A stretch of DNA of 64,000 nucleotides from Pilasporangium apinafurcum (taxonomy: Eukaryota; Oomycota; Peronosporomycetes; Pythiales; Pythiaceae): assembly GCA_001600495.1 (NCBI GenBank), contig BCKE01000060.1, forward strand, positions 167,284-231,283, written 5' to 3'. Under the pieces are notes generated by a model that ran no database searches, was not told where the DNA came from, and worked only from the letters and a program-made list of their open reading frames with translations. The number at the start of each line of letters is the position of its first letter. Position 1 is the stretch's first letter. This document shows, in pieces, positions 33,958 through 44,800 of the stretch. A program made the position numbers and the translations under genes.

Positions 33958-34176
33958 ATGTGCATGAAGGTTGAGTGTGCTACGTGTCATAAGCCCACGT
34001 GGAAGGGATGCGGACAGCATATTGAAAGTGCATTGAGTGGTGAGATTCTGTACAGGCAATAAGAACGCTAGAGTATTTGGCAGAGTGGAGTTACCAACTT
34101 ATGAATGACACATTATCACTTAGGTGTGAAGCCAGAAGACCGCTGCCCAGGATGGAAGACCGGCAAGCACGAATAA
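33958..34176 (+). CDS. 44-residue conserved Cys/Trp mini-protein
   Basis: A two-exon mini-gene: 33958-34039 and 34124-34176, with an 84-bp GT-AG intron. The protein begins MCMKVECATCHKPTWKGCGQ, continues with HIESALSGVKPEDRCPGW and ends in a short basic tail. This arrangement of CxxC, KPTWxGCGxH and RCxGW/C matches a small conserved eukaryotic protein family known in fungi and plants (about 40-60 residues, function unknown, possibly zinc-binding through the Cys residues). Too short and split to appear in a simple ORF scan. The splice junction restores a Gly codon in frame and the residues on both sides fit the family, which supports the model. Confidence 0.75.
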
Positions 34177-34464
34177 ACAACGTCGATGGATGCTAATAAC
34201 ATTTTAGACTAACCTCGAACGAATGATATGGCTGTGAGTGCGCAAGGCTATGTTAATGCATACATAAGTTCGATTATATTTTTGTTGGTCACGGTTGCGT
34301 TGCTTTGCAAGTGCCGCTTCTTTTCATTGATCTCGTGAAGAATCAAGTAGTTCAATAGATAACTTTTTAAAGATGTATGAAGCATATGCGCATCTATGAC
34401 CCAATGGATAAATTATGCACAGCTACTGTATTGATGACAGCAATATGTGCAGACCCAAAATGTG

Positions 34465-35110
34465 TTAAGGGTTTTCGTATTTAAATCTGCAGTGATAAAG
34501 TTTACCTTCGACCAGTATGGAATTTGTACAAATAGATGTGAACGAGAGCTCGAGCCCGATTGCATACCCTGCCAAAATCACCATGTCTCTCGCCACATCA
34601 ATATTTCCCGGTTCTAGACGCTTCAGAATCGCCTGGGCACCGGGGGGCATGGCCACGAATGGATGGAACTGTTTGTACACAAATGACTCGAACGAATATG
34701 AGTAGAATGTCAGGTAATATGCTCAGATCCAATAGTCTGGAATAGATTCATGCGGGACCATAAAACCTTCACAGAGCATAAACATCCCAAAACCCTCTGT
34801 TTTCTATGCAATATCGATGATATAATGAGATGCAGACACCTCAAGTGCATGTATCATGGACTCGACGACAGTTAAAAACAGGAATAACTTGAGTAAAAAG
34901 TGCCCAAAGGAATTCAGATTGACCAAGAGCGCGATCAGAAAAATCCCAGGAAGAGCCGCCAGGAAATTCGCCAAGACAAAGCCGAAGACGTTCAGTGAGC
35001 TGTTAGTGTATTCGTGTATGAATACAGTATGCTGTTCGATGAAGAAAGGTCTGATTACTGGCGTGTTTTTGTCGCAACTGATAGAAAACGATGCCTGACC
35101 AAGTTTTTTG
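34465..35110 (-). pseudogene. Decayed ABCG-type ABC transporter, C-terminal membrane half (fragment 1)
   Basis: Read on the minus strand, this region encodes the end of an ABCG (half-size, WBC type) transporter. Motifs in order: FIEQHTVFIHEYTNSSLNV and ANFLAALPGIFLIAL (the family's F-x-x-E-x-x-N-x-x-Y/L-x-V and L-P regions), VVESMIHALEVSASHYIIDIA, GFGMFMLCEGFMVP, FYSYSFESFVYKQF, and ILKRLEPGNIDVARDMVILAGYAIG. The frame is broken by at least two stops (at the codons after YIIDIA and before AYYLTF). No ATP-binding cassette half was found upstream. It is therefore a 5'-truncated dead copy. Confidence 0.8.
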
Positions 35111-35245
35111 GCCCATCTTTGCAATTGCATCGGCGGGATGATGCATGTGCCTGACTTGAAGTTAACTAGTTATTCCCACGTCAAATCAACAAAATATTTT
35201 GTATTTCATGGTATGTAATACACAAGAAAATCAACTATTTCTTTC

Positions 35246-36161
35246 TCATGGTTTTGCGACAATGATGTAGGTTTCGAGGCCAAGCGGATACCCCTTTGCA
35301 AGCCACTCGTCCGCCAAGCGTTGCGCTAGACGGAAGCGCTCACTGCGTTCCTCGCCTTCGGTATAGAACCGATCTTCCAAGAAACTCGCAAAATCTTCGC
35401 CACTCCAAAGTTCTAACACGCACAAAAATGGCCAAATACGCACCTGGGAGAAGCCTGCTTTCACAAATCTCTCTCGAAGTGCGACAAGGTCTTTCCCCAA
35501 GGCAAAGTTCGCATGCTCTTCACCCTTACCGAATCCCAGTTCTTTCGTGACTTGCGCATCGATCGTGAAGAGTGCACTATGCTCAGGTTTCCCCCAAATA
35601 GTGAACCCAGCGATGCCATCGTCGCAAAGAACACGCCGCGTTTCGCGCAGCATGGCGTCCGGATCGGGCGTAAGTTGTAGACACAAGTTGGCAATATATC
35701 GGTCTTGCGAGCCAGTTGGGATCTGGCGCAAATCTTGACCTGCAAAACAAACATATGTGGGCATCAGTATTGCCTTTGAAAGAGATAAGAAGTACTCTAG
35801 GTGATTTCTTACCATTAGCATCCATAACTTGAATGTCCAGTAGCTCTGAACCAGTTTCACGCAGGTTCTGCCTGGCGAGATCGACCATCACAGTCGATAG
35901 ATCGGTCACAATGAACGTCTTCTTTTTCTCCGTCGAACTCTGGGAGTGCTTCAGATGGCGAATAATGTCGAGAGAGCCCAACCCAGCGCCAGCAGCGACC
36001 TCCAACACGTGCTGTGCGGTGTCTAGTTGCAAATGTGTGTGCAATTGCGAGGCACATTGCCATGTCAAACGCTTGTTGGCCGTCTCCGTGAATCGCACGG
36101 CGTGTTCATCCCACCGCGTGCGCACCATGGAGATTTGAGCGTCGTCAGGATTTTGAGACAT
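35246..36161 (-). CDS. SAM-dependent class I methyltransferase (UbiE/Coq5-like fold)
   Basis: Exons 36161-35813 and 35739-35246 give 280 residues. The N-terminal RTRWDEHAVRFTETANK is followed by the SAM-binding loop VLEVAAGAGLGSLD (motif I), an acidic VTDLSTVMVDLAR at the end of strand 2, and post-motif ANLCLQLTPDPDAMLRETRRVL typical of UbiE-like small-molecule methyltransferases. The substrate cannot be inferred. The intron splits one Gly codon. An upstream in-frame Met at 36278 exists, but MSQNPDDAQ is the more usual start. The gene lies between two ABCG pseudogene fragments and appears intact. Confidence 0.85.
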
Positions 36162-36278
36162 CTTGAAAAGGATTTTGGGAGATTGAGCGGGATATTTGGC
36201 AGATGAAGGTAAAAGCAGAAATGAGGACCAAGGACAGCAAGTATCAATGCGTGGCTGATTACCCAATCCAGATATCAT

Positions 36279-37009
36279 GTCATTTCAACAATAGGTTATT
36301 ATAATATCTATTTTAAGAGGGTATTTATCCTTGAAGCTCAAATTAATCATTCTGCTATCGGAATGAATGTATGCAAAATGCAATTGGAGATTTGGATCCA
36401 GTCTTCGTTGGCCAACCTACGTTAATGGGACAAACAGTGATGTTTAGAACTGAATTGGTTCTGCCACAAACTAGAATAGTTCACCGCATTCGCGAGGAAG
36501 AAAATAAACACCAGTAAGAGCCGTGGCGACTACTGATTGTGTAATCCCAGACGCAGTGCCTCTGCTCGTGGCCAGCGAGGCAAGTACTGCTACGTCTAAT
36601 GCTGTAATTATTATGTCCAGCGGGTTAATACAAAAGTCTTCAAGCCTGTGGATGCTATCATCAAGAAGTGCATATTCAGTTCTGACTTCGTCCATTGTGG
36701 GCAAAATTTCCGCATTAATTCAAGCTAATCCCGATAGCGCCATCGCTTCCGATATCTCTGACCGAATCAAACCCGATCAAAGACACATCATCAAAATGGT
36801 CGGGGTTGCCATTAAATTGCTCTTGTAATTCTCGCTCTCATCTATGTGGCGGTAGTTGTAGGCGCTTCTGCGTTGAAACCCTCTCAATAGCCTCTTAAAT
36901 CCAGGTATCTACAGGGTGTGATTGACCATGTACTCGACCATTCCATTCTTATTTGAGACAGCGAATCCGTCGACAATCTCCGACTTGAATATTCCCATCC
37001 TGCTCTTTA
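36279..37009. other. Gene-poor stretch upstream of methyltransferase
   Basis: About 0.7 kb. ORFs at 36471-36704 (minus) and 36523-36828 (plus) overlap; neither shows a domain I recognise. Part may be decayed sequence upstream of ABCG fragment 2. Confidence 0.4.
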
Positions 37010-37200
37010 GCATTCATGTGTTTTTCGTGTTCATGTCGACGGGGGGTGCTGCCATTTTTCATCAATAAACGCTGTGTTTATCCGCGAACTTTCGAATAGC
37101 TCTTTGAATGTACCAAGTTACGTCACGACCGATTTTCTCACCTGGTTACTTGAAATCTTCATACTGTCGTTCATTGGGTTGACGTTGATCGTCCGTTTCG
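37010..37200 (+). pseudogene. Decayed ABCG-type transporter fragment 2 (opposite orientation)
   Basis: On the plus strand, one frame encodes VFMSTGGAAIFHQ and stops; after a frameshift another frame encodes FIRELSNSSLNVPSYV and WLLEIFILSFIGLTLIV. These match the same part of ABCG transporters as fragment 1 (FIHEYTNSSLNVFGFV), so this is a separate, more decayed copy in the opposite orientation. Both a stop and a frameshift are present. Confidence 0.6.
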
Positions 37201-37486
37201 TTACTACTGGACGCAGGTGGAACGTTTGTCCCCAATCTCCAATATTTTTTGTACCCATTTGAAACGTATCCATGTTCCATAATACGTAAATAGATACAAT
37301 TTTCGTAATAAACACGCAAACACGCTAGAAAAGCTCTTGAATAACGCCTTAATGCCATAAATAATATCTTGTGCACGCATTCACGGAAGCTATCATGCAT
37401 TCATGCATTCAGCAGCTACGACTATCAATCCAGGTAATCTCATTCCGTTTTTTCTTCTAGCAAGCAGCCCAATCACCACCACCTGC

Positions 37487-37945
37487 ATGCAGCGCATCAG
37501 CACGCTTCAGCGCCATCTCTCTTCGTCTTCTTCTGCCTCTTTCGCGCCAGTGTCCACCAGTTCGTCTTCCTCCAGTCTCATGACCACGTACAAGTCCCCG
37601 ATAACATCTCATGTGCTGGACACGTCGCGTGGTTGTCCCGCCGTTAACATGGCCGTCGAGCTGCAGACACTCGACAGTGGCAGTGCACAATGGCATGTCG
37701 TGAGTCGCGGCGTCACCAACAGCGACGGCCGCGTTGCGACGTCCTTGGTGCCTGAAGGCACGCAGTTTCGGCCAAGCACGTACCGCATTGTGTTCCACAC
37801 GCAGCAATACTTTGAAGCGAATGGAATTACTGAATACTTTTACCCGGAAGTGACAATTCAATTTGTGGTCAAACACGTCGATCAGCATTATCATGTACCA
37901 TTGCTCATTAATCCGTTTGGTTATTCGACATACCGAGGCAGTTAA
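37487..37945 (+). CDS. 5-hydroxyisourate hydrolase (transthyretin-like) with PTS2-like N-terminus
   Basis: From the Met at 37487 the protein has 152 residues. The catalytic domain (about 36-152) shows the HIUase motifs: SHVLDTSRGCPA with the active-site His, the Arg-containing segment FRPSTYRIVFHT, HYHVPLLINPFGYSTY, and the diagnostic C-terminal YRGS. The enzyme hydrolyses 5-hydroxyisourate to OHCU in urate breakdown. Residues 3-11 (RISTLQRHL) fit a peroxisomal targeting signal type 2 pattern (R-[LVI]-x5-[HQ]-[LA]) with only position 6 unusual, followed by a Ser-rich linker. HIUases of other eukaryotes are often peroxisomal. An upstream in-frame Met at 37403 would bury that signal. Confidence 0.9.
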   Translation: MQRISTLQRHLSSSSSASFAPVSTSSSSSSLMTTYKSPITSHVLDTSRGCPAVNMAVELQTLDSGSAQWHVVSRGVTNSDGRVATSLVPEGTQFRPSTYRIVFHTQQYFEANGITEYFYPEVTIQFVVKHVDQHYHVPLLINPFGYSTYRGS

Positions 37946-37993
37946 AATGAATTGAAAGATTGTTTTCAGAAGCATAGTTGCTTTTTTTTTGGC

Positions 37994-39809
37994 TTACAAA
38001 AATCCTTCATCTTCTAGTTCAGCCATGCCGTCGATATCATCGGGAAGGACAGGAGCAGTATCAATTTCCGGGTCAGGGTCATCAAAATCGCTCAAAAAAG
38101 ACGCTTCTTCTCCTTCTTGCTGTGCTTTGTTATCCCTATTCGTAGGTCTCTTTGCTGTCCCTACTGCTGCTTTCTTTGTCACTGTTGGCTTCTTGCGTGC
38201 AACGGATGGTTTCTCTACTGGAACAAGCGCTGAACTCTGCATGGACAGCGCTTTCGTTATTGGAATAGATCGCTTTAGTGGTGGGATTACTTTCTTTATT
38301 GCAATCGCGTTCGATTGTGGATTCGTACGTGAACGCTCGACGTGAACATTTGGCTCGATTTCTTGTGGTTCTTGCCGCTTGACTATCTGTGTGGCAATAT
38401 TTTGCTTTTCCGTGGCTCGGACTGGAGATCCTTCCTGGTTAGTTGTCCCAACGGCTGTATCCTGAGGCGAAGACGGCGGAACAGGATCAAGCAAGGATGT
38501 CGCCAATTGTGGTAACTTTGCAGGAGGCTTACTAATTCGTATGCTCTTTTGCTTTGGTTTTCCGTTTGGTGGTGCTGGGTTATTATTGGATCTACTACTT
38601 TCACCATCGTGGAGCACATTGATCGATTGTAATGAATCACTTCTTGGCGTGGATCGACCAGACAAAGATGGTGTCTTCGGCAAGAACTGACGGTAAAACT
38701 CCAGCTCATTCTTTGCCGTGGCCTTTTCCTTCGCGACATCTTCTTTCGCGGCGATAACTAAATGATGGAACTCGTCCAGCTCAGCTTTAGACGTAGTATC
38801 CCATGTACTTTCTGGATATAGCTCCTCTGTCACTGGAACTGCAGAAGGAATCGAAGCGTCTTGAAGTGATAGTATGCGTCCTGCTTGCATCGAATGCCGT
38901 GCTCGCATCCTCAAAATGATTGCGTGTGCTTCCTGTTGCGTTTGTACATCAGTGGATGGTGCTGTCACAGGCGTAGCTCTCTTCGCTGGTTCTAGCGATG
39001 GACTGAATACTTGAACGGCAGACCCAGGACGAGAATTCGTAGGTGTTATCGATGGCAGCGCGGGTGATTTTGATCGAAGCGGTGCTAGCACAACATCAGC
39101 TTTCTTCCTATCGCCACTAAAACTTTCCGAAATTGCATGATATCGCGAAGTTTTCTGACTCTCCTGATCTATATTGGCTAGTACGGCATTCCGTTCAATT
39201 TGGTCGAAGAGCTTAAATGACGGTGCTCGAATCGCTGGCAGTGACTGTGGAAAGAAACATGGCGTAGAGACAGCATCGCTGCTATGTTTCAGCGCCTGTA
39301 GGTGTACGACTAGCTTACTTAATCGTGTCTGAATTACGATTTGGTCTTGAAAGTTGTCCCACCCATAGTCACTCTCATACACAGTCGGTCGTATATACTC
39401 AACAATGTACTCCAACGTTATGTCCGTCTCAAGTAGCAACAGAAAAGGTGAAGCGCCTCTGTTGGTTGGGCCGATCAACTTGAAACGAGATGTGAATGGC
39501 TCTGTAATTACTAATGGGATGGATGATTTCGCTCCATTTACATACTCGTGGGATGACAGTGAGATGGAAATCGTGTGTTGAAATTTCTTTCGATGAGCAT
39601 TCTACATAAAAATGAGCCAAAAAGTAGTTTAATTTGACACCGCGCACACCCACTGGCATACAGGACATCCGTAGACCAACCTCTTCACTTCCCCAACACG
39701 TAAATACGACAGCGCCAGGCGATACGTGAAGCTCCAATTCAGCATCGTCCACCAGCACCAGCGTTGAGATTCCTCGTCGTTCGGCGGTACTGATACGTTC
39801 TGACACCAT
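37994..39809 (-). CDS. Uncharacterised protein with beta-rich head and long disordered tail
   Basis: Exons 39809-39546 and 39499-37994 (46-bp intron, short but GT-AG and frame-keeping) give about 589 residues. The first 160 residues look globular with alternating hydrophobics (LVLVDDAELELHVSPGAVVF, VKLNYFLAHFYVE, RFKLIGPTNRGASPFLLLLE). The rest is Ser/Pro/Lys-rich and probably disordered, with an acidic C-terminus (FDDPDPEIDTAPVLPDDID). I do not recognise the family. A scaffold or DNA/centrosome-associated protein is conceivable from the layout but is not supported by a motif. The splice acceptor is my choice among several nearby AG sites, so residues around the junction are uncertain. Confidence 0.6.
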
Positions 39810-40351
39810 CACACATAGCCTCACCCGCTTAAATCACGTTAATTCGGCAGCAAACAATAAAGAAGGTCGTTTTTGGCTCATTCTACGTCTCATTGCGTCC
39901 CAGCCGCTCTGTCTATAGTTGGTTAGCTTTCCTCTGAATTTGATATACCGCCCGACTAATTTAAGCCCTGGGATCGAAGATAAAATCTTCCATGCATCTT
40001 CCCAGATCCGTCAAATGGCCAATACACTGCACAGACACACACATGGACTAACACTCCCCTGATTTTCTTCAATGCTAAGCTTATCATCTTTCTTTTCTTA
40101 GAAGTTGGTTCTTCGCATTTGGTTTATCATACGTGCGTTGATGTCCAGCAGAAAAACCCCGTTTTCAACGATGACTAAAATGGCACAATGCGACGTGTCA
40201 GACTTGTATTAAGAGCATCTGCGGGAAGAAAACATCATGTGATAGCTTCAAGTTCACGGCGTTCATTCAACTTCATTGCCATTTACAAAAAGGTTTCCAA
40301 TCTTACAGACGCTTCAACTGGAAGCACAACGCACGCGTTCTTCAACACTGT
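39810..40351. other. Gene-free divergent upstream region
   Basis: About 540 bp between the uncharacterised gene (minus) and the FYVE gene (plus). No repeat or additional ORF recognised. Confidence 0.55.
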
Positions 40352-41676
40352 ATGACGAGTGGAATGCCGTTCCCTTTAGCCGAGTTGTACAGCAATACTC
40401 AATCTTCTAATGGGGGCGCAAAGGTCGTCACAGGTGTTTCGATGACCCATTGGAAACGCGATGAGCGTGTCCAGCGTTGTGGCATCTGCATTAAAAAGTT
40501 CGGTCTTCTGCGCCGCAAGCATCACTGCCGAGCGGTAAGAGGAACAGCATAAGCCTGAAATTGTGAAGAGTTTTAACAAACTTATCATTTTGTCTTGATC
40601 GTTGTTTTCTTCAGTGTGGTGATATCTGCTGTCGTAAATGCTTGGGATTCTGCTTAGTCGACATTCCATACGTTGGAGTGGACTTAGCCTACACATGCGC
40701 TCGTTGCATTCGAGATAACACCCGCAAGAACTCGCTTCTTGACGATTTCTCGCAGCTCGCACGAGCCTTCGATAATCCGTACGACTCCCGTGCGCGAAGT
40801 AAATCTACGTCCTTCCCAGCTGCACCGACAAGTGGCTATCCGTCGCCGTTGTCCTTGTCGCCCTGTGCCTCATTCTCATCGGCATTGACTCCATGCGGCT
40901 CACCTCACGCCTGGGGAAGCGAGTACAAAGTCATCGTCAGCCAATACCATAATCAGAAGCTGCACTCTGTGTGCTCATTGCTTGGGGACTACTTGGAGTG
41001 CAAAGGTGGTGCCATTGTGCTCATTGAAGACTACCACATCTGGGTTCTCGCACACAAAGGTGTTCGAACAAGCGTGCTTCATAGCGACACATTTATCTCG
41101 ATCTGCCATCGCGCCATGAAGTCGAAAGAATCAATCAGCGTTTCCCAAAAAAAGAAAGCGGCTGGTGAACGAGACGTTTTCCGATTCTGCTCTGCTGCTC
41201 CCGTCGCACAAAGAGGGCAATCCTATCCTCTCGGTTGCATTGTGGCGCTTGATACGAACGCTCGTGATGAAGCAGCTGGCCAAAAAGTGCAGAAGACATT
41301 GGAAAACCTCTCGCGGCTGGTAATGAATCTGCTTGTCGAAGAGAAGACAATTTTGAGGATTTACTCCTCTGGCGACTTCAAAATATTCGCTTCCAATTCC
41401 ATGGACCTCGCACCATCGGACGTCACTTGCTTTGATCGATTTGGGGTTGCGGCGTCTCCACCGGCGGCGTCTTCATGTGTATCGGAATTGTCACGTTTGT
41501 CTCGATCGAAGAGTGTCGGAGAAGAAAAAAATTTCTTCTCTACATCCATGGACGATATTTCCGCCGACTACCTCGCCAAGCTGGAAGAGCCGCCACGAAA
41601 ACACGCCTGCAGTGATCCAAAACCGAAGACCGAACTCTCAATACCTCATCCCGACTATGTCCTCAAGGCTGCGTGA
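40352..41676 (+). CDS. FYVE zinc-finger protein with GAF-like domain
   Basis: Exons 40352-40534 and 40615-41676 give 414 residues. The FYVE finger spans about residues 33-95: a WKRDERVQRCGIC opening, the core RRKHHCRACGDICCRKC joined across the intron, and the closing CARC. The WxxD and RxHHCR elements bind phosphatidylinositol 3-phosphate, placing the protein on endosomes. Residues about 180-335 resemble a GAF domain (HSVCSLLGDYLECKGGAIVL, and YPLGCIVALDTNAR). FYVE with a GAF-like domain is common in oomycetes. The rest is low complexity. Further 5' exons cannot be excluded. It converges with the INCENP-like gene. Confidence 0.85.
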
Positions 41677-41853
41677 AATTTGCCAATTGCTTAAGATTTG
41701 GCTCATGTACATACCAGAGCGGTAAGAAAGAATTACCTGCTCGACGAACTCTCATCAGTTTGATAACTTTAGTGAGCGCACCTCATTGATAAATATCAAG
41801 CAGGGAGTACCATTCACGTAAATAATATTATTTTACCATTATATCGCCCGATT

Positions 41854-44800
41854 TCACCGATTATAGCCCATATCGCGCTTGTACATAGCTTTCTCTTTTG
41901 CCGTCGGACGGTCCCCAAACCAGTTTCCACTGCTTGTACGCCGTGCAAACCGCCGTTTCTTCCTAATGTCAGTTGGTTGAAAAATCTCTTCGAGATCACA
42001 AGTATCGATAAATTCCGGGAAGATAGATGGGGTTGGATCAATGCCGTTCGGTCCAAATTGCAAACGAAGCGCCTTTTCCAGGTTATCTCGTTGAGCCCAT
42101 TTTGGAATATTTTTTGTTGGATGACGATTTTCCTCGTCTGAATCGTTAGTCACTTCACTCCCGGACGATTCAGCATTATCAGAAATTTCATAATTAACAA
42201 CCTCACCGCTAGTATCAACAGCAGATTGTTGCCTGTCCTGACGTGGCACAGACGGTTGCTTCGAAGTTTGTGTCGCAGTTACCAACGTGTTACTCTTTGC
42301 GGCTTGTTGCACGGATGCTGGGGGAATTATTGTTGAAGTCGCTATCACCCCCTTTGCTCCTGCTTTCTCAGCCGCCATGGCAGCACGTTTCTTCTCCAAT
42401 CCAGCCCGCATTTCTTGCAACTTTTGCGCTCGTTTCTTCGCTTGTTCCATCTCGCGTTGTTTTTTCTCCTGCAGCTTTTCTTGTTCACGCTTTAATTTCG
42501 CTTCACGTTCAGTTTTTTCCTTCAATTGTGTCATCTTTTTCTTTTTTTCATCGTCTAGTTTGCGCTGATCTTCATATTTCTTCATTAAAGCCTCCTTGCG
42601 CTTCATCTTTTCCTGTCGCTTCTTTTGTTCCAGCAATCTACTCTTCTCGGCCATTTTCAACGCATTCACCACCGGTGCGCTACGAGTACTCGAGGTTGAC
42701 GCTTGGTTGGCTGTGTTTTCCTTTTCTATCAGCGCTGCAAACGAGTGAATACCACTCACAAGATTTGTCGGTTTGCGTGTTCCAGTCGATGCGGTCGCTG
42801 CTGCCAACTTCTGTGCAACTTCCATTGCAGATGTTTCTGAGACCGAAGATACAGTTGATGATAGTGAATCAGAGCGTGAGCCTTGTTTATTCCCTCGCGC
42901 ATATGATGGCGCTGGTACACCAGATTTGGAGGTACTTTGAGAGAATGAGCCAGACCGAGAAGCTCTTCTACTTGTTCTGGCCGGCAACAACGGTTGACCT
43001 TTGGAATCAATTCGAGACGATAAAAACGACGATCCTGCAGGTTTGGAGTCAACCCGAACGTTAGATGAAGACGACGGTTCAGGTTTGGCGGGTTCACGTG
43101 GTACGGAAGTGGATGCTAGCATCGCTTGATCATCTCGAGGTGTAACAGACGAGGTAGATGAAAGCTTTGGGTTCAAACGAGATTGTGATGAAGCAGTTGC
43201 TGTTGGTTTGGGATCCACACGCACTTCAAATGAAGGTTTAGTGCGTTTTGGCTGTTCATGCGACGCAGAGGATGAGGATATTGTCGATGTGGATTCCGAT
43301 TGAGATGCTACAGATGATGAAACGGTAAGCTTTGGTTCCACATGAGGTGCTGGAGAAAACGACCCTGCCAGCTTTGCCTCAGCTCGAGACACAGAAGAAG
43401 ATATGGCCCCTTTCTTGGGTTCCACACGAGAATTTGAAGCCGATACCAGCATCTTGGAATCGGATCGAGCAGTTGCACCAGACGACAATACAGCTTTGGA
43501 GCTCACATTTTTTGACGCAGCAACGATAGTCGAATCTGTTTTGATATCAGCTGACGATGACGTGAATAAAGGAACAGATTCAGATTTAGATGACGATGTC
43601 ATTGAATTGGAAGGTTCGAGGTCGCCTTTAGATGCAGGTTTTGCAGGACTTGGTGCCTTCGAGCTCTTCATTGACGAGGTCAAAGTCTCTGCAGATGAAT
43701 CATTGAGCGTATTGTAACCACTACTTGCTTGTACTGTGCCAATCGAGTGGGCTGCTCGTGCATGATTTACGACAGAGTAAACCAATGACTCTTCCTTTCT
43801 TGTCGGTATTTCTGCAGATTTCGGTGTTACTCGAGAGATGCTCTTGTTTACAGACTGAGCAGAAGATTGCAATTGCTGTTTAATTTGCTCTCGTTTCGCC
43901 CAGAATGCACTGCTCGCTTTTGCTTCCTCGAAACGTTTCTTGGCAGCTTGTTTTGCAGCCATACGAAGACGCTGGGCTTCTCGCTCGACACTTTCTTGGT
44001 ATTCCCGCTGTTTACGTTCTTCTTCAGTCAGCACCACTACCTCTTGATTCATATTTTGTGGTTCCTCTGAAGGAAGCATAGTATCTAGAGATTTCTCATC
44101 AGGTTCTCTTGATCTGTGCGGGCTCATACCATTCGGACTATGAGATATCGCTTTCGATATGGAAACATTCTGGAAACTCTGGTCTGGTTGGGAATCCGCA
44201 ATAATCACATCATGAGCATCACTTTTAGCAAAACTAACTTGTCTAGGTGATTTTGAAGGCTTCTCGGCTCCTTTGCTGGGAGGATGATCGAGTGTTTGCA
44301 TAGATTTTGACTCTTCTGTTTTTTCCCTTTGTTGCGCTTTCAAAGCCTCTCGAAGTTTCATTACCGTCGAATTCATCACAAAACCAACTTTGCCACTCGT
44401 GTTGGTAGCTGTCATCCTTGACATATCCTGTACCTCGCGGGAGTTGGTCGTCTCCTGGGCATTATCATTAGTCGATTTCTGCTTTGTAGTGTCTTCCGAT
44501 ACGTTTGACTCTATTACTGCTGCTGCTGGTAGATCCGGATAATTATTATCTTGTGCCTTCCTCCTATTCGGTATCGAGTCGTTATCGGGCTGTGTGGACT
44601 CTGTCATATCCTCATCATCAATTAAGATGATCGTTTCCTGCTCATAGAATGCATCTGAGTGGGTGCTTGGCAGATCGGTGTTTTCTGTAACCACCATTGA
44701 CCCTGAAGTTTGCACACAGTCATCAGTTCTGCCACTCTGCTGAGTTTTTTCGGATTGGCTGCTGCTGACTAGATCACTATTAGTATCCAACTCCTGTATC

